From contig NZ_CP045369.1 in NCBI RefSeq assembly GCF_009363535.1, positions 3,917,001 through 3,981,000 on the forward strand: DNA of 64,000 nt, in the 5' to 3' direction. The DNA comes from Microbulbifer sp. THAF38 (GTDB taxonomy: Bacteria > Pseudomonadota > Gammaproteobacteria > Pseudomonadales > Cellvibrionaceae). The notes under the pieces are model-generated. The model worked only from the letters and a program-made list of their open reading frames with translations, was not told the origin of the DNA and made no database searches. A program made the translations under genes and the position numbers. This document shows, one piece after another, positions 17,279 to 27,100 of this stretch (position 1 is the first letter of the stretch; the number at the start of each line of letters is the position of its first letter).

Positions 17279-18667
17279 TTGAACAATCACTACGACCTCG
17301 CCGTAATTGGGGGTGGCAATGCCGCTCTGTGCGCAGCTATAACTGCTGCCGAACTTGGGGCCAAGGTGATTATTCTAGAAACTGCCCCCAAGCCCTATCG
17401 AGGCGGCAATTCCCGCCACACCAGGGATATACGCTGTATGCACCGAGGCCCCCTGGGCCCACTGGAAGGTGATTACAGTGAAGACGAGTACTATGAAGAC
17501 CTGCTAAAAGTTACCGGAGGTAAAACCAATGAGCAGTTAGCCCGGCTGGTTATACGCTCATCGGAAAAAGCGCTTCCCTGGATGCAAAAGCACGGCGTTC
17601 ATTTCCAGCCGCCTCTGTCCGGCACTCTATCCCTCACACGTACCAATGCCTTTTTCCTCGGCGGCGGTAAGTCCCTGATTAACGCCTATTACCGAACTGC
17701 AGACAAATTAGGCATTGATGTGCTGTACCGGGCACACGTTAAGCACCTGCAGCTGAAAGGCAATCTTATTGCTCGTGTCGACTATGTTTACGAGGGACAG
17801 CAATACCAAATTGAACCCAGCTCAGTTGTAGTTGCCTCCGGCGGATTTGAAGCCAATCTGGAATGGTTGGAAAAAGCTTGGGGCCCACCCGCCGAAAATT
17901 TCCTGATACGCGGAACACCTTATAACCGAGGCGTGGTCTTGGAAGATTTACTGGAGCAGGGCGTGCAGTCCGTCGGAGATCCCACCCAATGCCATGCAGT
18001 AGCCATTGATGGGCGAGCGCCGAAGTTTGATGGTGGTATAGTAACCCGCCTGGATTGTGTCCCCTTTTCCATCGTCGTTAACAAGGAAGGCCAGCGCTTT
18101 TATGACGAGGGAGAAGATATTTGGCCTAAACGCTATGCCATCTGGGGCCGCCTTGTCGCACAACAGCCAGACCAGGTCGCTTTTGCAATTATCGACTCCA
18201 AGTCTTTAAAAATGTTTATGCCATCGGCATTTCCTCCGACCGAGGCGAACACCTTGGAGGAGCTCGCGGAAAAAACCGGTTTACCCTCTGAAAAACTGAT
18301 CGATACCATAGCAACCTTCAATGCAGCTTGTGGCAATAGTGACGCTTTTCACCCCACCGAGCTGGATAGTGTCACCACCACCGGCCTGACACCAGAAAAA
18401 ACTAACTGGGCCCGCCCCATCAGCGAGCCACCATTTTACTGCTATAGCTTGCGCACTGGGGTTACCTTCACTTATCTGGCGCTCAAGATTGATAAGAATG
18501 CCCAGTGCAGCACTGCCACAGGGCCGGTAAAAAACTTGTGGGCTGCAGGGGAAACCATGGCCGGGTCAATCCTTAGTCAGGGATATCTGGCTGGGTTGGG
18601 TATGATGATCGGCACCGTTTTTGGGCGTATCGCTGGCAGGGAAGCCGCTAACTATGCAAATGGATAA
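17279..18667 (+). CDS. tcuA: FAD-dependent tricarballylate dehydrogenase
   Basis: A 462-residue flavoprotein of the fumarate-reductase/succinate-dehydrogenase flavoprotein family, subfamily TcuA, which oxidises tricarballylate to cis-aconitate. It has the FAD-binding YDLAVIGGGNAALCAAITAA, the second FAD strand ILETAPKPYRGGNSRHTRDI, VVASGGFEANLEWL and a C-terminal LWAAGETMAGSILSQGYLAGLG. No ATG fits; TTG 17279 puts the Rossmann fold at the N terminus as in the family, while TTG 17237 lies inside the inverted repeat. Its end overlaps tcuB, which supplies the electron path. Confidence 0.88.
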   Translation: MNNHYDLAVIGGGNAALCAAITAAELGAKVIILETAPKPYRGGNSRHTRDIRCMHRGPLGPLEGDYSEDEYYEDLLKVTGGKTNEQLARLVIRSSEKALPWMQKHGVHFQPPLSGTLSLTRTNAFFLGGGKSLINAYYRTADKLGIDVLYRAHVKHLQLKGNLIARVDYVYEGQQYQIEPSSVVVASGGFEANLEWLEKAWGPPAENFLIRGTPYNRGVVLEDLLEQGVQSVGDPTQCHAVAIDGRAPKFDGGIVTRLDCVPFSIVVNKEGQRFYDEGEDIWPKRYAIWGRLVAQQPDQVAFAIIDSKSLKMFMPSAFPPTEANTLEELAEKTGLPSEKLIDTIATFNAACGNSDAFHPTELDSVTTTGLTPEKTNWARPISEPPFYCYSLRTGVTFTYLALKIDKNAQCSTATGPVKNLWAAGETMAGSILSQGYLAGLGMMIGTVFGRIAGREAANYANG

Positions 18668-19721
18668 TTTGGAAGAGGCACGGCGGCAAGCAGAAATCTG
18701 TAATGCCTGTCGCTATTGCGAGGGCTACTGCGCCGTTTTTCCAGCACTTCAACTACACCGCTCTTTCTCAGAGGGAACCATCACTCAGCTGGCCAATCTC
18801 TGCCACAACTGCCGAGGTTGTTACTACGCCTGCCAGTATACCGATCCCCACGAATTCAATATCAATATTCCCCAAGTCATGGCCGAAGCGCGACAGAAAA
18901 GCTGGGAGACTTTTGCCTGGCCGGGAGGTATTGCCAGAATTTTCCAAAAACGCGGCAGTCTGATCGCCCTGGCCGCTGTCATCGGATTTGCCATCATCTT
19001 TTATGTAATAAGAGCATTGAAACCCAGTGGTGGCGAGGGCTTCTACGCAATTATTTCTCACGCCACTATGACCAGTATTTTTTTACCGGCCTTTCTTTAT
19101 CCGCTGTTTAGCCTGGGGATAAGTTTACGTCGCTACTGGAGGAAAGTCGGCGGGGAAAGAATTACCTGGGACCACTTTAAAAGTGCATTAATTTCAGCAG
19201 GAAAACTAAAGAATCTATCCGGGGGCCACGGGGATGGATGTAACTTCGAAGAGGAAGACCGATTCAGCAACCAGCGACGATACGCACACCAAGCTGTTCT
19301 ATACGGTTTTTTATTGTGCTTTGCAGCCACCTGTTCCGGTGCAGTAATGTATTACTTTCTAAACATGCCGGGGCCGTACTCGATTTTTTCTGCACCCAAA
19401 TTACTTGGTATACCCGGTGGGTTACTCATATTAGTGGGGTGTAGCAAGCTTATTCAGCTAAAGCTCAAGGCTGATCCAGAACTGGGCTCAGCAAGGGTTT
19501 GGAGCGGGGAGATGGGGTTTGTTGGCCTACTGTTATTTATTGCACTCAGCGGTCTATTACTATTTGCCCTCGGGGGGACAGGCGCACTCCCCCTACTATT
19601 GGATTTACACTTGGGTGCAGTTCTCGCATTTTTTTTACTCACACCCTACACCAAAATGGCTCATGGCTTTTATCGTATGGCAGCGTTGATTCGGAACGCT
19701 CAAATGAAAGCCGAAAGTTAA
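18654..19721 (+). CDS. tcuB: TcuB/CobZ-type iron-sulfur membrane protein
   Basis: A 355-residue protein that reoxidises the TcuA flavin. N-terminal cysteine clusters CNACRYCEGYC (residues 16-26) and LCHNCRGCYYACQY bind two Fe-S centres. They are followed by about six hydrophobic segments and histidine-bearing loops that could hold haem (the family passes electrons to quinone). ATG 18654 overlaps the tcuA end by 14 bases; ATG 18660 is a close alternative. The usual citrate/tricarballylate transporter gene tcuC and regulator tcuR do not follow; a TonB receptor gene converges from the right with 18 bases between stops. Confidence 0.88.
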   Translation: MQMDNLEEARRQAEICNACRYCEGYCAVFPALQLHRSFSEGTITQLANLCHNCRGCYYACQYTDPHEFNINIPQVMAEARQKSWETFAWPGGIARIFQKRGSLIALAAVIGFAIIFYVIRALKPSGGEGFYAIISHATMTSIFLPAFLYPLFSLGISLRRYWRKVGGERITWDHFKSALISAGKLKNLSGGHGDGCNFEEEDRFSNQRRYAHQAVLYGFLLCFAATCSGAVMYYFLNMPGPYSIFSAPKLLGIPGGLLILVGCSKLIQLKLKADPELGSARVWSGEMGFVGLLLFIALSGLLLFALGGTGALPLLLDLHLGAVLAFFLLTPYTKMAHGFYRMAALIRNAQMKAES

Positions 19722-19739
19722 AAGTAAGACCTTATTACA

Positions 19740-21824
19740 CTACCAATCAAAAGTAAGCCCGAAATAAATTGAACGAGGCTCTCCAGGGAAATAACGGCTA
19801 CCACTAAAACTACTGTAATCAGCACGCTCAGCGTAGGCTTTATCAGTAATATTCAGCACTCGAGTTGAAAATCCATATTGCTCCCATTGCCAGGCCACAT
19901 GGAGGTTCAGCAAGTCATGTCCTGGATACCGATGAGCATTTTGAGGATCGGTAAAATAACTGCCCTGATGTAACCACTCCAGTTCCGCTGATATAAGAGA
20001 GCTGGGCGACCACTTCAGGCGATAGCTACCAAAAGTTCTTGGTGCAGAATCTACAAAATTTCCATCCAGTTCTACGCCCTCTAACTCCCTTTGATCGTCA
20101 TAGCGATGTTCAGCATAGCTGGTACTACCCTCAAAGCTCAGACTTTCAGAAAACTCATAATTAACCGCTAATTCCAGCCCCCAGTGCCGGGTCTTCCCAT
20201 TGGACTGGTTAAAGTAATCAGCATCGCGAAAAATTACATTTTCCTTTTCCATTGCATAGGCCACCCACTCAAATGACAGGGGGTCACCCAGCTTCCTCAA
20301 TCCTATTTCAAAGCTATTGAGCTCTTCAGAGTCCAATTCTGCAACCGTTTGCTCCTTCTGTAAGCGGTATAATTCTGTCGCCTGGGGTACCCGATACCCC
20401 TGAGCAATCTGGGTAAATAATTGCCATTCACTATCTAATTGTAATAGTGCGCCCAGCTTGGGGGAGATATTGTTAAATCTATCTTTTCGGTCACTCGGTC
20501 GACTAAACCGGCAACCGCCGAAGTCACAAGCCATTCCATTTTCATCGGCACGTCCGGAGAGCATGTTATTGTCGTAATTGTAATGTGCAGACTCAAACCT
20601 CACTCCGCCAGTAATTTCCAATTTATCACTAACCTGCCAGTTTACCGATGCGTAAGGAGCGAGATTCCAAGCCGTCACTTCGTAATCATAGTGCTTCCCC
20701 ACAGGAATCGTCGCCTGAAGAAATTCAGATCCCTCGGTAGTACTCTCTTGCACCTCCAAGAGATATCCCTCGCTTAATTCCGTATCAATACCCGAAACCA
20801 GATTCAGATTTTTATCCAGCTCCAGATAATAACTAGTTCTAATTCCAATACTTTCCTGACCATTTTCCTCCAAAGGATGGCCCGGCAAATAATGTTGCAG
20901 AAAACGCATTTTGGTTTTTCGAAAATACGGCGACAACTGTATTTGGCTGTCACGATTAATCGGTATATCGATCAGGGAATACATTCTGATAGCATAGGCA
21001 TCCCGAAATGCCTCTGGGTTGGGGTTTGTACGGCTCAATCGAGGATCTCGATAAGCGCCCGCTCCCTCAACGTAACCCGCAGTTTCCTGGTTCAGGTTTG
21101 TAGCTACCAAACGGGTTCGAACTCTGCTATCACCGATATGGCTAACATACTGAACACTGGCTTTTTGCTGGTCCACACCGGAGTAATCTCGATAGCCACC
21201 ATCGGTCGTCAGATACAAATCTGTACTTATTGCATCACCGTCGATATTAAGACGATGATCCGCCGACACACCCACTCGGTAATAATCGTGAGGCCCCGCC
21301 TCAACATTAAGTGATCCCCCCTCACCCCCTACAGGGTCTCGGCTAATAATATTGATCAACCCATGCAATGCATTTGATCCATAAAGCGTACCAGCAGGTC
21401 CTCTTATGACTTCAACATGGCGTGCTGTCTCACTAAAAGATTCAAATAACTCATTGGTATTACAAAAGCCAGTTGCTCGCAGTGGAATGCCATCCTCTAC
21501 TGTGAGTACCCCCCCACAAGCTCCGGCACCCGTCAGTACTGGGGAACGCAAGGCAGGTAGATATTCCTGCCCATTTCCTCGAGCCAGATTTACTCCGGGC
21601 ACACTCACCAGGCTTTGTTGAATATGGGCGTTACCCGCTTTTTTGAGCACATCATTGTCGACAATAGAAATACTCTCTACCCGCTCTGCAATGTCCTGAT
21701 CATATCTGCCCGCTGTAACAACCAGAGTCTCTATCTGTGTCTCATTACCGTAAGAAAAGTCAGAAGGAAAACATAACCAGACAGATACAAAAAATAATGA
21801 GGCTTCTTTTATTCCATGGGCCAT
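19740..21824 (-). CDS. TonB-dependent outer-membrane receptor
   Basis: A 694-residue receptor with a signal peptide (EASLFFVSVWLCFPSDFSYG), a TonB-box-like ETLVVTAGRYDQ, a plug domain (PAGTLYGSNALHGLINII) and a 22-strand barrel ending in an aromatic residue (FGLTFDW). It imports a substrate energised by TonB. A cysteine pair in the plug (GAGACGG and FCNTNE) is notable. The ligand is unknown; the tcuAB neighbour suggests a carboxylate or metal-carboxylate complex, which is only an inference. ATG 21824 is chosen over TTG 21839. It is divergent from sugE. Confidence 0.88.
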   Translation of the reverse strand: MAHGIKEASLFFVSVWLCFPSDFSYGNETQIETLVVTAGRYDQDIAERVESISIVDNDVLKKAGNAHIQQSLVSVPGVNLARGNGQEYLPALRSPVLTGAGACGGVLTVEDGIPLRATGFCNTNELFESFSETARHVEVIRGPAGTLYGSNALHGLINIISRDPVGGEGGSLNVEAGPHDYYRVGVSADHRLNIDGDAISTDLYLTTDGGYRDYSGVDQQKASVQYVSHIGDSRVRTRLVATNLNQETAGYVEGAGAYRDPRLSRTNPNPEAFRDAYAIRMYSLIDIPINRDSQIQLSPYFRKTKMRFLQHYLPGHPLEENGQESIGIRTSYYLELDKNLNLVSGIDTELSEGYLLEVQESTTEGSEFLQATIPVGKHYDYEVTAWNLAPYASVNWQVSDKLEITGGVRFESAHYNYDNNMLSGRADENGMACDFGGCRFSRPSDRKDRFNNISPKLGALLQLDSEWQLFTQIAQGYRVPQATELYRLQKEQTVAELDSEELNSFEIGLRKLGDPLSFEWVAYAMEKENVIFRDADYFNQSNGKTRHWGLELAVNYEFSESLSFEGSTSYAEHRYDDQRELEGVELDGNFVDSAPRTFGSYRLKWSPSSLISAELEWLHQGSYFTDPQNAHRYPGHDLLNLHVAWQWEQYGFSTRVLNITDKAYAERADYSSFSGSRYFPGEPRSIYFGLTFDW

Positions 21825-22081
21825 TTTCAACTTTCCCAAACTCCCTATAAATGATTTATTTTTATCGTCGAATGTTTCCCTTAAAACCTGATTATATCGG
21901 AAACAGCTCTTACAAAAGAAAAGGGCGATCTACCGCTCAGCCCACCCCCAAGCTTCATAAAACGCGTTTCCTCCATTCTCAGCTATATCTTTTCTATTGA
22001 CCACCTAATGTGTGCATCAACAAGCAAGCGTCCCAGGCGGCGCTAGAGTTTAAAACCCAAAGCTATTTTTAAAGGAATATC

Positions 22082-22399
22082 ATGGCCTGGTTCTACTTAA
22101 TACTCGCTGGACTATGCGAAATTGGTTGGGTGCTGGGACTGAAAATTTCACAGGGAAGTAACACCCGCCTTCTGGGTGTGGTTATGGCTATGGTATTTAT
22201 TGGGATCAGTGGATTTCTGCTGTGGCTGGCGCAGCGGGAGATACCTATTGGTACTTCCTATGCGGTCTGGACTGGAATTGGTGCCGCCGGAGCCTTTGCG
22301 GTAGGGGTGCTGTTCTTTGGAGACTCCACCAGCCTTGGACGCTATCTGGGAGTTTTGCTCATTATCTTGGGCGTTGTCACTTTAAAACTCTCTCATTAA
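22082..22399 (+). CDS. sugE: SMR-family exporter, SugE/Gdx type
   Basis: A 105-residue protein with four membrane helices and the small-multidrug-resistance pattern: MAWFYLILAGLCEIGWVLGLK with the essential Glu in helix 1, and IPIGTSYAVWTGIGAAG in helix 3. The SugE subfamily exports guanidinium; others export quaternary ammonium compounds. An AAAGGA ribosome site precedes ATG 22082. I looked for a guanidine riboswitch upstream and saw none that I could support. It is convergent with rsgA; an imperfect GC-rich hairpin lies between them (22409-22433). Confidence 0.9.
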   Translation: MAWFYLILAGLCEIGWVLGLKISQGSNTRLLGVVMAMVFIGISGFLLWLAQREIPIGTSYAVWTGIGAAGAFAVGVLFFGDSTSLGRYLGVLLIILGVVTLKLSH

Positions 22400-22438
22400 T
22401 TGAGAAGCACCCGGGAAAGTTCCCAGGTGCCAGTTCGA

Positions 22439-23557
22439 TTAATTCTCTGAATATTTGCGTTTACGCGCCTGATTTTGCACAGATCGATACATCTGGGATA
22501 ACGCTCTGTCCCCTGCCCGTTTCTGCGCCAGAGTTTGACCGTTACGGCTTAGTTCCTGTTGCAGTTTTTGCCAATTTCGCAAGCGCCGATCATCCAGCGA
22601 ACCGCCCGTTATTGCCTCTTGTACCGCACAGCCTGGCTCTGACTGGTGCTGGCAGTCAGAGAAGCGACAGTCCCTGGACAAGGCCGCAATATCGGAGAAA
22701 GTCTCCGCTACGCCATCTTCAACATGCACCAACCCCAGCTCCCGCATTCCAGGGCTATCGAGTAACAGCGCTCCCCAACTCAGGGAGTGAAGAGAGCGTT
22801 TCCTTGTAGTGTGACGCCCTTTACTGTCGGCTTCGCGAATGGTCCCAGTCTCAGCCAGGGATTCGCCAGACAGCGCATTTAGCAAAGTGGATTTTCCCAC
22901 TCCAGAAGAACCTAACAGCGCGATAGTTTCCCCAGGTAAGCACCACTGGCGCAGCTGTGCCACGCTTTCTCGATCCAGGCTATTGACCAGTGCAACAGGT
23001 AATTCACCGAATGGGCGCAAAGCCTGAAGAAAAGGGGCAATGTCTTCACACAGATCGGCCTTAGTCAGAATCAGGTGTGGGCTGCAACCAGACTCCCGAG
23101 CCAGAACCAAATAGCGCTCAATACGTGAGAGGTTAAAGTCATCATTCAGGGACGAAACAATAAAAACACTATCGACATTGGCAGCGATCATCTGCACCTG
23201 ATGCCCCCCAGGTGCCATACGCTCAAACTGGCTGCTGCGGCTCAACAAACGCACGAAATATCCACTGCTCTTCTCTAACAACAGCCAATCCCCCACCGCG
23301 GGCAAATTAGCCACAAGACTCCCGGTTAGGGGAAGGGACACAGCCCCCTGCTCGCCGGCCAATTCCAGGCGACTGCGGTGCACAGCCATAATCCGCAGCG
23401 GCAAACACTGCTCGAGTTCGTCGAGCGTCAGCTGCTGTTGGAAAAAAGACTTCCAGCCGAGTTTTTGTAGCGGAGAAGCTTCCCGCTCAATTTTGATAGA
23501 TGCGGATTTAGTACCGAGTCTGTTAACAGACCGACGGGTAAAGTGAGATTTACTCAA
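22439..23557 (-). CDS. rsgA: Small ribosomal subunit biogenesis GTPase
   Basis: A 372-residue circularly permuted GTPase (YjeQ/YloQ) that helps mature the 30S subunit. The order is an OB-fold, then G4 (ILTKADL), G1 (LLGSSGVGKSTLLNAL), G3 (LLDSPGMRELGL) and a zinc knuckle CRFSDCQHQSEPGC, the permuted order of the family. The N-terminal extension is basic (SKSHFTRRSVNRL). No ATG lies before the OB-fold; TTG 23557 with AGAGGG upstream is the best start, and the open frame further upstream reads as non-coding. Confidence 0.88.
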   Translation of the reverse strand: MSKSHFTRRSVNRLGTKSASIKIEREASPLQKLGWKSFFQQQLTLDELEQCLPLRIMAVHRSRLELAGEQGAVSLPLTGSLVANLPAVGDWLLLEKSSGYFVRLLSRSSQFERMAPGGHQVQMIAANVDSVFIVSSLNDDFNLSRIERYLVLARESGCSPHLILTKADLCEDIAPFLQALRPFGELPVALVNSLDRESVAQLRQWCLPGETIALLGSSGVGKSTLLNALSGESLAETGTIREADSKGRHTTRKRSLHSLSWGALLLDSPGMRELGLVHVEDGVAETFSDIAALSRDCRFSDCQHQSEPGCAVQEAITGGSLDDRRLRNWQKLQQELSRNGQTLAQKRAGDRALSQMYRSVQNQARKRKYSEN

Positions 23558-24149
23558 GATTGAAACCCTCTGGGCGCAACAAAGCGCCAAGCGACCGCAA
23601 ATACGCGGCCAACAGAGCTTTCTCTGGGAAAGCCCGACGTCTAGGAATCTATCGCCGGGCGTGGGCAGCGGGAGGCTGCTACTGGACCCGACGGAGGGTT
23701 GCAACAATCATCAATCATCCTCCGCAGTTATTGAGTTCTGGATTCCGCCAAAGTATCTGGCGGGTTATGGGCAAATTAGCACTACCAGGGGATAGGAGCA
23801 AGTCGATTGGCCTTGGAAGCCTCTTAGTAATTGCCCCGTCACAAAAAGCAAAGCCGGCAAAAGCCGGCCTTCGAATCCGATTACAGCAGGTGCATCACCT
23901 TTCTCGACCCACAGTAACCTGATCAATTGAGTATAGAACCGACTTTCCTTCTCGCCACCTCTTCTACTCGCGAATCATCTTCTCTAGCGGGCATTGCCAC
24001 AAGATGACGTTTTTATAAAGGTTTTATGACACCCCCAACCACCTCCCCCAGACCTCCACCTCCTCGGGGTGGGAGGCCGTCAATGCGTGACTGCGATTCA
24101 ATACCAATTGAGAGAGCCGCAACAAGTACAACAAAAAATGGGGAGCGCT
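23558..24149. other. Intergenic region between rsgA and the pullulanase gene, with an orphan terminator
   Basis: About 590 bases with no convincing protein gene. It should hold the divergent promoters. A minus-strand terminator (annotated separately) lies inside it. Confidence 0.5.
23842..23868 (-). terminator. Minus-strand terminator-like hairpin without an upstream gene
   Basis: Perfect 6-bp stem GCCGGC/GCCGGC with a four-base loop (23853-23868). On the minus strand it is followed by TTTGCTTTTT. No minus-strand protein gene lies between it and 24150. Confidence 0.55.
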
Positions 24150-27100
24150 ATGCCAATAACTAATTTCACGGGGCCCGGCACAGCCGGCACAAGAGGCGGG
24201 CTGATTCTGGGGGCAGTCTTCTGCTCCATCCAAATACCGGTTTGGGCATCTGACACACCAAATCCCACAGAGGTCAATATTCCCGGCAACCTACAAAGCC
24301 AACTGGGCTGCGATGGCGACTGGCAACCAGGTTGTGTCGCCACCCTGCTCCGCTATGACAGCGAAGACGACAAATGGCAGGGCAGCTTTTGGATACCAGC
24401 CGGCAACTGGGAGTACAAAGCCGCTCTCAACAACAGCTGGCATGAAAATTATGGCAGGGGCGGCCAGCGGGACGGCGGTAATATTTCCCTTAGCCTGGAT
24501 GAGGCCCGCGAAGTTAAATTTATCTATGACCACGAGAGTCACTGGATCACCGATAACCACAATAGCGTGATCGCCACTGTAGCCGGCAACTTCCAATCCC
24601 TGCTGGGGTGCCCGGGAGACTGGCAACCCGGTTGCCTACTCAGCTGGATGCAGGATGCCGATGGAGATGGCAACTACACCTTTATCACCTCAGCGCTGCC
24701 TGCCGGTTCCTATGAATTCAAGGTAGCTCTGCACGAAGGCTGGGAGGAGAGCTACGGCAACAATGGAGCCAACGTCAGCTTTACCGTGGCCGCCGATTAC
24801 GACGAAATCTACTTTGCTTTTGACTCGAATAGTAAAGAAGTCACCGTCAGCAGTGATGGCTTCGCCAAGGGTGACCTGAGCAGCGATAAAGCGCACTGGG
24901 TGGATACCAGCAGCTTTGCCTGGGATATCCAGGTGCAGGAAGGTACCAAGGTTAAATTGCACTACAGCAACACCGCCGAGCTAAAACTGGAGGACGGTGA
25001 TATCCGTTCCGATGGCACCATCGATCTCACCCCTCTCGCCACCCTGCCCGGCAGCGCCCAACAAAAATTCCCGCACCTGGCCAGTTTCAGTGCCTGGCAA
25101 TTGCCAGGGCAGGCCTCCATCAGTGATCTGGTCACCCAGCAACTCGCACTCGCCGCTTACGATGCGGAGGGCAAGTTACTGGATGCAACTGGTGTGCAGA
25201 TGGCCGGAGCCCTCGATGATCGCTTCTACTACGACGGTGAACTCGGTGCCCGTGTCGGCGAGGAGAATATCCAGCTCGATCTTTGGGCTCCCACCGCACG
25301 GGCAGTAAAGCTGCACCTGTTTACAGACTCCAGCAGCGATAGCGCCGATCAGGTGGTATCCATGCTGCGCGATGAATCTACCGGGGTTTGGAGTGCCGAT
25401 ATCGACAAGCAGTGGGACCGCAGTTTTTATCTCTATGAGGTCGAGGTGTACTCCTACTTCAGCCGCCAGATTGAAACCAACCTGGTCACCGACCCCTATT
25501 CCCTGAGTCTCTCCATCAATAGTGGCAAAAGCCAGATCGTCAACCTGAATGACCGGGACCTGAAGCCGCGCGGTTGGGATCGCCTGCGCAAGCCCAGGTT
25601 AACCCAGCCGGAAGATATCAGTGTCTACGAGCTGCACGTACGCGATTTCAGTATTGCGGATCAAACTGTCCCCGAAGCAGAGCGCGGCACCTTCAAGGCT
25701 TTCACCCGCAAGCACAGCGACGGCATGCGCCACCTCAATAAACTGGCCCGCGCCGGCCTCACCCATATCCACCTGCTGCCGGCCTTTGACTTTGCCACAG
25801 TCAATGAAGATCGCACCCGGCAGCAGCAAACCCCGGACCTCTCAGACTACGCATCGGACAGCAGCGAGCAGCAGGCTCAGGTAGATGCTATTCGCGATAC
25901 CGATGGCTTTAACTGGGGCTACGATCCATTGCACTACACTGTCCCCGAAGGCAGCTATAGCAGCGCTCCCGATGGACCTGCGCGCATTCGCGAATTCCGT
26001 CAAATGGTGCAAGGGCTATCTCACTCCGGCCTGCGACTGGTGATGGATGTGGTTTACAACCACACCAGCTCCTATGGCCAATTCGACAACTCCATACTCG
26101 ATAAAATCGTCCCCGGCTATTACCACCGCCGCAACCTGGAAGGCGGTGTGGAGATGAGCAGCTGCTGCGCAAATACCGCCAGTGAGCACGCCATGATGGA
26201 AAAGCTGATGATCGATTCCCTGGTCACCTGGGCCCGGGCCTATAAGGTGGACAGCTTCCGTTTCGATCTGATGGGTCACCACAGCCTCGACAATATCCTC
26301 AAGGCGCAAGCGGCAATGCAATCACTGACCCCTGCAGTCGATGGCGTCGATGGCAACGCTATCTATCTGTACGGCGAGGGCTGGAATTTTGGCGAGGTGG
26401 CTGACGATGCCCGCTTTGTACAGGCCCGTCAGGGCAATATGGCCGGCAGCGGTGTCGGCACCTTTAACGATCGCCTGCGCGATTCCGTGCGTGGCGGCAA
26501 CCCCTTCGGAGGCTTTGAGGAGCAGGGCTTTGGTACCGGTCTGTTCACCGACAGCAACGGCAAGTTTGAGGGAGAAGATGAGCGTGCCACACTGCTAACC
26601 CTGGCAGATAAAGTCCGCGTTTCCCTCGCCGGCAACCTGGCGGATTATTCTTTTGAAGATGCCGACGGCAATATCATTACCGGCAGCGAGCTGGTCTATA
26701 ACGGCCAGCCCACCGGCTATACTGCCGACCCACAGGAATCCATTAATTATATTGCCGCCCACGACAACGAGACGCTGTTCGACGGAGTACAGATCAAAGC
26801 CAGTGACAGCTCCGACTTGGCTGAACGAGTGCGTATCCAGGCATTCAGTAATTCCCTGGTTCTGTTCGCCCAGGGAGTGCCGTTTATCCACGCAGGCCAG
26901 GATTTCCTGCGCTCAAAGTCGATGGATCGGGACAGTTACAACTCCGGTGACTGGTTTAATGCACTGGACTTCAGCCTTGCCACAGATAATTGGGGTGCGG
27001 GTTTACCTATCGCAGATAAAAACGAAGATAACTGGTCCCTGATGCAACCTTTACTGGCAAACCCGGAATTGGCTCCCGAGCGCCGGCACCGCTTGTGGAG

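Noticed and set aside
21960..22081. Guanidine riboswitch in front of sugE
   Set aside because: I looked for paired ACGR hairpin loops or a ykkC-type aptamer and found no supportable match.
23868..23900. tRNA-like TTCGAATCC sequence
   Set aside because: No acceptor, D or anticodon arms can be folded around it on either strand.
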